From assembly GCA_903904835.1 (NCBI GenBank), contig CAIVEI010000115.1, forward strand, positions 1 through 59,565: a stretch of DNA of 59,565 nt, in the 5' to 3' direction. The DNA comes from an uncultured Schlesneria sp. (lineage in GTDB: Bacteria > Planctomycetota > Planctomycetia > Planctomycetales > Planctomycetaceae). This document shows, piece after piece, positions 54,048-59,565 of the stretch; position 1 is the stretch's first letter, and each line of letters starts with the position of its first letter. The position numbers and the translations under genes were made by a program. The notes below the pieces were generated by a model, which was not told where the DNA came from, did no database searches, and saw nothing but the letters and a program-made list of their open reading frames with translations.

Positions 54048-54449
54048 TTACGCTGTCTCTTCAACAGCCTTTGGCTGCTCAAGCGAGTAAAGCATCGTTT
54101 TCAGTACTTTAAAGCCCAGAAGTCCGCACTTCTGCCGACTGGCCGTGAGCCGAACCTTCAGCAGGTCCAGCATGTCTTTTGCCTGAAATTCCTGAAGCTC
54201 TGCGAGCGTTTTTCCTTCGATCGACTCGCACAGAATCGACGCCGCCGCCTGGCTGATCGCGCACCCTTTGCCGTCAAAAAATGCCTGACGAACGCGTTGG
54301 TTTTCATCGATCGACAGCTCGATCGTCACCTGATCGCCGCAAATCGGATTTTTGTCAGAATGCGAACAGGTCGGACAATCTAAATGCCCTTTGTGGTAAG
54401 GCGACTCAAAGTGGTCGAGAATGTGGTCGTCATACAATTCGTCTGACAC
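54048..54449 (-). CDS. SufU/IscU-like iron-sulfur scaffold protein
   Basis: A 133-residue NifU-N/SufU-type protein. DELYDDHILDHFESPYHKGHL is the typical start. The three cysteines for zinc or cluster binding are in NPICGDQVTIEL, GKGCAISQAAASILCESIEGK and SRQKCGLLGFKVLKTML. GTG 54449 is chosen, since AGGAA lies 8 bp upstream on the minus strand and it gives the usual SufU N-terminus; ATG 54485 adds 12 atypical residues. It acts in assembling or relaying sulfur for Fe-S clusters. No sufBCDS genes are adjacent. Confidence 0.88.
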   Translation of the reverse strand: MSDELYDDHILDHFESPYHKGHLDCPTCSHSDKNPICGDQVTIELSIDENQRVRQAFFDGKGCAISQAAASILCESIEGKTLAELQEFQAKDMLDLLKVRLTASRQKCGLLGFKVLKTMLYSLEQPKAVEETA

Positions 54450-54540
54450 TGCAAATTTCCTGAAAACAGACAGATCGTAATTCATTAGAATGAATTCTAG
54501 GGATCAGCGGTCTGGTTTCCAAGTTGCGATGTCCACGAGC

Positions 54541-54600
54541 CGTAGCACGGGCTTCAGCCCGTGTGCCACAATACATCGTGCGGGCTAAAGCCCACACGAC
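54541..54600. repeat. tandem hairpin repeat (CACGGGCT-AGCCCGTG and GTGCGGGCT-AGCCCAC)
   Basis: Two adjacent hairpins. CACGGGCT (54546-54553) pairs with AGCCCGTG (54556-54563). A related but imperfect stem lies at 54578-54596. The unit GGGCTTCAGCCC/GGGCTAAAGCCC is typical of dispersed intergenic repeats. It lies upstream of the SufU-like gene and downstream of the aminotransferase gene. Confidence 0.6.
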
Positions 54601-54617
54601 GAAAGCTGACGACCTCA

Positions 54618-55541
54618 TCAGCGCGATTTGGCTCCGTCTCGCATTTGCCCGACGATATCCAGCCCGACCAGTTTGTTCCAAGCTGTAATCAACTGCTGAA
54701 AAACCGGTCCCGGTACGCCTTGACCTATGGGGCGATTGTCGAATCTGGTCACGGGAAGCATGCAATGTGGTGTTGACGTAAGGAATGCTTCGCTGGCACG
54801 AACCAGCTCGTCCGGTTTGACTCTCGACGTGGCAAACGTCAGACCAAGCGATGTGGCGAGATCTGCAACCACGTCACGACTGATTCCGTGCAAAACATGC
54901 TGAGACGGGGTCACGATTGTTGTCCCTTCGACGACGCAAATATTGCCCGTTGCGGTTTCTGTCAAAAAACCGTCCTGATCGATCAACACCGCCATCGCCG
55001 ATGCGTCAACCTTTTTCGCCTGATTATCGGCCAGATGCCAATGCATGCGACTTCGATGTTTGATGCGCGAATCGATGACGTCATCGGGGAGGGAACCGAT
55101 TGAGGTCGTCACCAGGTGAAGTCCGGTTTCATATCGTTCGGCCCATAATTCAAACGGCAACGGAAATGAATGCACACAGACGGACGGGGTTCGGGCACGA
55201 GACAACTCGCTAAGACCAAGATAGGTCAAATTCTGTCCGGCGGTTACGAAAACAATCAAACCCAGATCATGGTCGGAAGGGATGAAACGCTGATTGTCGG
55301 AAACGACTCGCTCGCAGATTGAGACTAATTCATCGCGCGAGAGACGAGGATCAATATTCACAAGCTTCAAAGATTGTTCCAGCCGATCCAGATGCTCGCT
55401 CAGACGAAACGGAACGTGCCGAAATGTCCGCGTCATCTCCGTGACCGAGGCCCCTGCCACGATCCCGAGATCGAATACCGAAAGCGCTGCCTTTGAGATC
55501 GGGACAAAATGGCCATTGAGGTATGCGATGGGTTCAGTCAT
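54618..55541 (-). CDS. class IV aminotransferase / aminodeoxychorismate lyase-like protein
   Basis: A 307-residue PLP enzyme of fold type IV, the family of branched-chain and D-amino acid transaminases and PabC. IAYLNGHFVPISKAALSVFDLGI and VTEMTRTFRHVPFRLSEHLDRL form the start. The PLP lysine is K161 in DSRIKHRSRMHW, FLTETATGNICVV holds the phosphate-binding region, and TPSQHVLHGISRDVV follows. Exact substrate cannot be called. A folate role (PabC) is conceivable but the gene is far from folBK. Confidence 0.87.
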   Translation of the reverse strand: MTEPIAYLNGHFVPISKAALSVFDLGIVAGASVTEMTRTFRHVPFRLSEHLDRLEQSLKLVNIDPRLSRDELVSICERVVSDNQRFIPSDHDLGLIVFVTAGQNLTYLGLSELSRARTPSVCVHSFPLPFELWAERYETGLHLVTTSIGSLPDDVIDSRIKHRSRMHWHLADNQAKKVDASAMAVLIDQDGFLTETATGNICVVEGTTIVTPSQHVLHGISRDVVADLATSLGLTFATSRVKPDELVRASEAFLTSTPHCMLPVTRFDNRPIGQGVPGPVFQQLITAWNKLVGLDIVGQMRDGAKSR

Positions 55542-55716
55542 GAAATTGAAATTGCCTGCGTGAGATCGATATGCCTTGCAACATTAGTGCGTACGTTCAA
55601 GGGGGCGTAACAATACCATGATCTTTGTGGCTTGGCATCTGGTCACAGTCAAGCACACAATCAAAGGCAAGGGTAGAACACTAATTATCGCCAATCAGAA
55701 AATCCGAAGGAAAAAG

Positions 55717-55835
55717 CCGAATTTTACCACGGATCGCACTGATGGGCACGGATAAGAGTCAGCCGAAGTTAAAAGAATCTTGAATTTTCTGATTAGCGAA
55801 GATTAGTGCTGATTAGTGTTCCAATTTTTCTTTCC
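55717..55835. repeat. degenerate GGAT/GATTAG short-unit repeats
   Basis: ACCACGGATCGCACTGATGG and GCACGGATAAG (55727-55757) are followed by GATTAGCGAAGATTAGTG and CTGATTAGTG (about 55791-55819). The units repeat in a degenerate way and resemble the ATCTGTGTG palindrome at 4079-4199 in style. I infer a dispersed repeat. Confidence 0.5.
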
Positions 55836-56016
55836 TTCGTTTTCGTGTCTCTGCACGCGATTCAATTCTGAATGGCTGTATTCCTGCTTCGCCCCATTCA
55901 ACAAGACGAATCCTCACGAATTCTCGTGGATCTGAAATTCCAATTGTCGGTCAAACTTGCAATTCAGATTTGCATGGGTTATCTCGCCACTTGAAAATCG
56001 GTAGGCTGGTTGTTCT

Positions 56017-56111
56017 GGGGTCGGGCGTTCAAATTTCAAAATTGGCCTGTTCGAGCTTTTCCTCGTAAGTTCAGTCCGTTGGCCGATTTTGAAATTTGAA
56101 CACCCGACCCC
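56017..56111. repeat. 31-bp-armed hairpin element, copy 2
   Basis: The left arm (56017-56047) is identical to the left arm of copy 1. The right arm (56081-56111) differs from copy 1 at one base. The loop is 33 bp and unrelated in sequence. The element ends 42 bp before the purB start codon. It may therefore be in the purB 5' leader. Confidence 0.85.
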
Positions 56112-56153
56112 TTATTGGATCATCAGAAAAACGTCTGAAAAGGGTGACGAGTT

Positions 56154-57584
56154 TTGAATCACGATGTTTACGACAATCCGTTGATCGGCCGATATGCTTC
56201 GACCGAAATGAGTCAACTCTGGTCACCTCAAACCAAGCATTCAACTTGGCGAAAACTGTGGGTTGTCCTTGCCGAAGCCGAGCGAGAACTCGGACTGGAT
56301 ATCTCGCAAGCTCAAGTTGATGAATTGAAGGCCAAGATTGACGACATCGATTTTGAGTCCGCTGCCCGGCATGAAAAGCGACTGCGACATGATGTGATGG
56401 CTCACGTCCATGCGTACGGCGACATCTGTCCTGCCGCCAAGCCCATCATCCATCTCGGTGCGACCAGTTGCTACGTGACAGACAATACCGATCTGATCCT
56501 GATGCGACGTGGTCTGGAACTGTTACGAGCGAAACTTGTCGCGACGATCGATCAATTGGCAAAATTCGCCGTGGAATACCGCGATCTTCCCTGCCTCGGA
56601 TTCACTCACCTCCAGCCGGCTCAACCGGTCACAGTCGGAAAACGAGCGACTTTATGGTGCTACGACCTTGTTCTTGACCTGGAAGAGATTTCGCATCGAA
56701 TTGCCAGCCTGAAGCTGCGCGGAGTCAAAGGGACGACGGGAACGCAGGCCACGTTCCTGGCGCTATTCGATGGCAACCACGCGAAGGTCGAAGAACTGGA
56801 CCTGTTAGTTTGCCATAAGCTCGGTTTCGAGACTTCGTACGCCGTCACCGGGCAGACGTATTCGCGCAAGGTCGACTCACAGGTCATTGATGTTCTTGGC
56901 GGGTTGGCCCAGTCGGCTCATAAAGCTGGCAGCGATCTTCGAATTTTGCAAAGCCGCAAGGAAATCGAAGAACCGTTTGAAAAGCATCAGATTGGTTCTT
57001 CGGCGATGGCATACAAACGAAACCCGATGCGATCAGAACGAATGTGCGGACTGGCTCGGTTTGTGATGAGTCTGACATCATCGGCAGCTCAAACGACAGC
57101 AACGCAGTGGATGGAGCGAACGTTAGACGACAGTGCAAACCGTCGGCTGACGATTCCGCAGGCATTTCTGGCGATCGACGCGATTCTCATTCTCTACCGG
57201 AATGTCGTCGATGGACTGGTTGTCTATCCAAAGGTCATTGCCAAACATCTTGACGAAGAACTTCCCTTCATGGCCACGGAAGAGATTCTGATGGCCGGAG
57301 TCAGGGCAGGGGGGGACCGCCAGGAACTGCACGAACGAATCCGCGTTCACAGTATTGAAGCGGGCAAACAGGTAAAGGAACAGGGTTTGCCAAACGATCT
57401 GATCGATCGGCTGAAATCGGAACCAAGTTTTGCCAACGTCGATTTAACGGGGGCTTTAGACCCACGCCGGTTTGTCGGCCGCGCCCCCGAACAGGTCGAC
57501 AGTTTTGTTGCCAACGTCATCGAACCAATTCGTCGACAATACGCAGCCGACCTGAACCGCAAAGCCGAAGAATTGCATGTGTAG
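56154..57584 (+). CDS. purB: adenylosuccinate lyase
   Basis: A 476-residue enzyme of the fumarase/aspartase superfamily, acting twice in purine synthesis (SAICAR and adenylosuccinate cleavage). [30 protein letters not shown] and [15 protein letters not shown] lie near the start. [18 protein letters not shown] and the signature [22 protein letters not shown], with the flexible catalytic-loop Ser at 282-283, follow. The start is TTG 56154, preceded by AAAGGGTGA. No in-frame ATG lies before the conserved region. Confidence 0.96.
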   Translation: MNHDVYDNPLIGRYASTEMSQLWSPQTKHSTWRKLWVVLAEAERELGLDISQAQVDELKAKIDDIDFESAARHEKRLRHDVMAHVHAYGDICPAAKPIIHLGATSCYVTDNTDLILMRRGLELLRAKLVATIDQLAKFAVEYRDLPCLGFTHLQPAQPVTVGKRATLWCYDLVLDLEEISHRIASLKLRGVKGTTGTQATFLALFDGNHAKVEELDLLVCHKLGFETSYAVTGQTYSRKVDSQVIDVLGGLAQSAHKAGSDLRILQSRKEIEEPFEKHQIGSSAMAYKRNPMRSERMCGLARFVMSLTSSAAQTTATQWMERTLDDSANRRLTIPQAFLAIDAILILYRNVVDGLVVYPKVIAKHLDEELPFMATEEILMAGVRAGGDRQELHERIRVHSIEAGKQVKEQGLPNDLIDRLKSEPSFANVDLTGALDPRRFVGRAPEQVDSFVANVIEPIRRQYAADLNRKAEELHV

Positions 57585-57603
57585 GGTGATTTAAAACTGG
57601 GGC

Positions 57604-57629
57604 GGCGTTCGGCAAACTTGCCGAACGCC
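57604..57629. repeat. 12-bp-stem hairpin after purB
   Basis: GGCGTTCGGCAA (57604-57615) pairs perfectly with TTGCCGAACGCC (57618-57629) across a 2-nt spacer. There is no T-tract. It could mark the purB mRNA 3' end or be a dispersed repeat. Confidence 0.55.
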
Positions 57630-57652
57630 CTCAGACAACTCCCGAAATTCCG

Positions 57653-57697
57653 TCCCATAAGTCTTATCGGTCCTATATATCCCATAGGTCCTATTAA
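57653..57697. repeat. five tandem degenerate 9-bp units
   Basis: Five consecutive 9-mers start with TC and share a TCCYATARG-like pattern: TCCCATAAG, TCTTATCGG, TCCTATATA, TCCCATAGG, TCCTATTAA. They lie between purB and the PfkB gene, ending 36 bp before its start. Confidence 0.6.
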
Positions 57698-57733
57698 TTG
57701 ACCGCAGGACGCACGACCAGAAAGGCTTTTCTG

Positions 57734-58696
57734 ATGCCAACACCGCTCGATTGTCTTTGTGCGGGAATCGTCGTGGCCGATACGGTCTGTCATCCGATCG
57801 CCAGGATGCCGGCGCAAGGCGTGTTGATCAAAACAGATCGCATCGAATTCTCGATCGGCGGGTGCCCGGCCAATGTCGCCGTCGACATGGCTCGGATCGG
57901 CTTGAAATCCGGAATTTCTGGCCGCGTCGGATCGGATCTATTCGGACGCGAGGTTCGCAACCTGCTGAATGCTTCACAAGTCGACACATCACAACTGGAA
58001 ACCAGCGAGACAACCCCGACCAGCACAACCTTCGTTCTGAATGTTGCGGGCGAAGATCGGCGTTTCATTCATTGCGTTGGAGCCAACGCGGAATACGACG
58101 GAATACACGTCACCGAAGAAGCCATTCGGGCAGCAAAGATGTTATTCGTCGGAGGATTCTGTCTGATGGATTCGTTGACACCGGAACGAACGGTCAGATT
58201 GTTCCGATTCGCTCGTGAAAATGGAGTTCCAACAGCACTTAACGTTGTCCTGTCGGATTCAACGGACACAATGGCCTGGCTCAACCCCGTTCTGCCGTGG
58301 ACCGACTACTTTTTCTGTAACAACGACGAAGCTGAACGGATCACAGGCCAGAAAAATACGGTAAAGCAAGCCGAGGCGCTGCGAGATCTTGGTGCAACAA
58401 CCGCCATCGTCACACAAGGGGAGCGAGGCGCAGTGCTGATCGGCCCGAGCGCCAGATTACACGCTGGCGTTTTTCCCGTTGAAACCGTTGATGCAACAGG
58501 AACCGGAGATGCTTTCTCGGCCGGGTTCCTCTACGGCGTTCTTCAGGGCAAAAGTGTCGCCGATTGTTTGAAGCTGGGAGCAGCCATGGGAGCCAGTTGC
58601 GTTCAGTCGATGGGTGCGACAACGGGCGTGTTTAACGCGACCGAACTGGCAGAATTCGTTTCGTTGAATCAGCTCGATATCGAAGTACTGGAATAG
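57734..58696 (+). CDS. PfkB-family carbohydrate kinase
   Basis: A 320-residue sugar or nucleoside kinase. The N-terminal signature is IEFSIGGCPANVAVDMARIGLKSGISGRVGSD. The C-terminal signature is DATGTGDAFSAGFLYG (253-268), with catalytic base D259. FVLNVAGEDRRFIHCVGAN resembles ribokinase/fructokinase-type members. ATG 57734 has AGAAAGG upstream. Specific substrate unknown. It follows purB by 150 bp, with repeats between. Confidence 0.9.
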   Translation: MPTPLDCLCAGIVVADTVCHPIARMPAQGVLIKTDRIEFSIGGCPANVAVDMARIGLKSGISGRVGSDLFGREVRNLLNASQVDTSQLETSETTPTSTTFVLNVAGEDRRFIHCVGANAEYDGIHVTEEAIRAAKMLFVGGFCLMDSLTPERTVRLFRFARENGVPTALNVVLSDSTDTMAWLNPVLPWTDYFFCNNDEAERITGQKNTVKQAEALRDLGATTAIVTQGERGAVLIGPSARLHAGVFPVETVDATGTGDAFSAGFLYGVLQGKSVADCLKLGAAMGASCVQSMGATTGVFNATELAEFVSLNQLDIEVLE

Positions 58697-58785
58697 AGGG
58701 AGTGCCGCCATTCTGCGACTTATAATGTTTGCCGTCCGTGATTGGACACCATCTGTATCAGAGCAGTCTGTCGCCGATCGATTTC

Positions 58786-58827
58786 GATGCTAGCAGCATC
58801 GGCCACGTGGCCGACGCTGCTAGCGTC
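58786..58827. repeat. 42-bp nested palindrome with GCTAGC cores
   Basis: The left half (58786-58806) and right half (58807-58827) are reverse complements at 19 of 21 positions. Each half is itself palindromic (GATGCTAGCAGCATC and GACGCTGCTAGCGTC). It sits immediately upstream of the transposase remnant. Confidence 0.7.
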
Positions 58828-58863
58828 GGAAGTGATCACAAAAACACACACGGATTCGGGTGT

Positions 58864-59148
58864 AGAGGCTTTTTGCCATTATCGATCGCAAATTACCTGG
58901 ATCTGCTGGACTGGACGGCGCGTCGGTTGGCCGATGGCAAACCTGGATCAACGCCGCATGACACCCCAACAATCTTCACAAGATTATCGATCGACCCTGA
59001 TGTCTGGTGCAAACTCGTGGGAAGTTTTGGCCGCCTGTTCTGGAACGTCGCCGGAAGCCCTCAAATGATCGACGCAACGCGAAGCCGGATCGGTCAACAT
59101 CGTTATCACATCCCCAAACAAACGCGGGATCTCTTGCCCACCGCGTAG
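58864..59148 (+). pseudogene. C-terminal remnant of a REP-associated (RAYT/IS200-like) transposase
   Basis: A reading frame without its catalytic part. RGFLPLSIANYLDLLDWTAR, ADGKPGSTPHDTPTIFTRLS and VWCKLVGSFGRLFWNVAGSP match the C-terminal region of planctomycete REP-associated tyrosine transposases. The HUH motif and catalytic Tyr would lie upstream and are missing, replaced by the 42-bp palindrome. I call it a decayed fragment. The family match is from memory of the typical DWTGRQ region, so moderate confidence. Confidence 0.6.
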
Positions 59149-59427
59149 CACCTGCGGCATCAATGCCGGGTTTCTCTGATCGCCAAAAAGAGGCGATTAA
59201 CACGAACCGATGCCCTCATCGTAAAGCCGAACCCGGTAACGAGCGTCGAGGCCGCGCTCCTCCTGCGTCAACTGGCTTCGTTCAGGCCGCGTATAAAGCC
59301 AATTCTCTAAATTCTATCCGGGTTTCCGTACGCGCAATTCCGCATTCTCATTGCGGGCAAAAAACAAAACCCTTGGATTAATCCAACCCGTTTTTCGGCG
59401 AAACTTCGCTTGATTCCCCGAAAAAGC
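59149..59427. other. intergenic sequence, likely 3' exon side of a group II intron
   Basis: I recognise no gene in this 279-bp stretch. On the minus strand it lies immediately downstream of the putative intron 3' end. Confidence 0.4.
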
Positions 59428-59565
59428 ATCGCGGTAGGGACGGTCATTGCTGGCCGCCCCCCGCACAGATCCGTACGTGCAGGACTACTGCATACGGCTC
59501 TTACCTTGGATAAAGACGATTAAATCGCTCGCTCGGATAAGGATGAAGGGTTTTCGGCGAGGGAA
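59428..59565 (-). mobile_element. 3' end of a group II intron (domains V and VI), partial
   Basis: Read on the minus strand, 59500-59468 folds as domain V. GAGCCGTATGC pairs with GCACGTACGG, leaving the typical 2-nt bulge, with a 5-nt loop in place of the usual GNRA and one G-A mismatch near the base. A second hairpin (GGGCGGCC with GACCGTCCC, 59461-59437) followed by TACCGCGAT fits domain VI and the intron end at about 59428. The rest of the intron, including any reverse transcriptase, would lie beyond 59565. The 5-nt loop and mismatch may mean it is degenerate. Confidence 0.65.

Larger units (their letters stand above)
55542..56153. other. intergenic region with repeats upstream of purB
   Basis: 612 bp between divergent genes. 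It contains a degenerate ACGGAT/GATTAGTG repeat pair (55717-55830) and the second 31-bp-armed hairpin element (56017-56111). No gene is seen. The purB promoter must lie here. Confidence 0.55.

Noticed and set aside
58490-58510. Possible frameshift in the PfkB signature (DATGTGD instead of DTAGAGD)
   Set aside because: The variant keeps all catalytic residues in frame, so it is ordinary family variation.

Overview
The window looks like a chromosomal stretch of a planctomycete (Planctomycetota, probably order Planctomycetales). This is inference. It rests on a DUF1559 prepilin-like protein, an arylsulfatase-type sulfatase, FHA and kinase-like proteins, a UbiD-family decarboxylase, a TgpA-like transglutaminase, moderate GC content, and intergenic regions full of large imperfect palindromes. 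About 43 convincing protein genes are present. I saw no rRNA, tRNA or CRISPR array.

Layout. Positions 1-4650 hold one large gene for a DUF4062-NACHT protein ending in an FGE-sulfatase (C-type-lectin-like) domain, isolated between two palindromic repeats. Positions 4653-9931 hold a small membrane protein, an Rrf2 regulator with a good sigma70-type promoter, and a sulfate ABC importer (binding lipoprotein, two permeases, ATPase). Positions 9962-16207 hold an EF-hand-like secreted protein, a DegP/HtrA-like protease, a nest of three repeat types, an SPFH-GYF protein, and an overlapping FHA/LarA-like pair. Positions 16351-25334 hold the DUF1559 protein, thiS-thiG, a site-2 protease, a pseudokinase with a beta-helix-like tail, a two-domain cyclase-family protein and an archaeal-type phosphoglycerate mutase.

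Positions 25889-32693 form a same-strand cluster of three methyltransferases, two family-2 glycosyltransferases, a radical SAM/SPASM protein and a sulfotransferase, which reads as synthesis of a methylated and sulfated glycan or secondary product. Positions 33260-43788 hold rpsA with a strong terminator, a primary-like sigma factor, a UbiD-family decarboxylase, a TgpA/DUF58 pair and a DEAD-box helicase. Positions 44690-48769 hold a nitroreductase, a FolB-FolK fusion, a YhhQ-type queuosine-precursor transporter, a RibD-C-like reductase and QueE. A sulfatase follows, then the classical rpsB-tsf-pyrH-frr set (50723-53845), a SufU-like scaffold, a class IV aminotransferase, purB and a PfkB kinase. 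The right end holds a RAYT-like transposase remnant and, on the minus strand, what looks like the 3' end (domains V and VI) of a group II intron whose body lies beyond the window.

The most interesting items are the NACHT/C-type-lectin protein, whose C-terminus resembles a diversity-generating retroelement target; two copies of a 31-bp-armed hairpin element that share the same strand asymmetry; a dispersed REP-like family, one copy of which sits between the sulfate-binding-protein and permease genes; the pseudokinase/beta-helix fusion; and the glycan-tailoring cluster.
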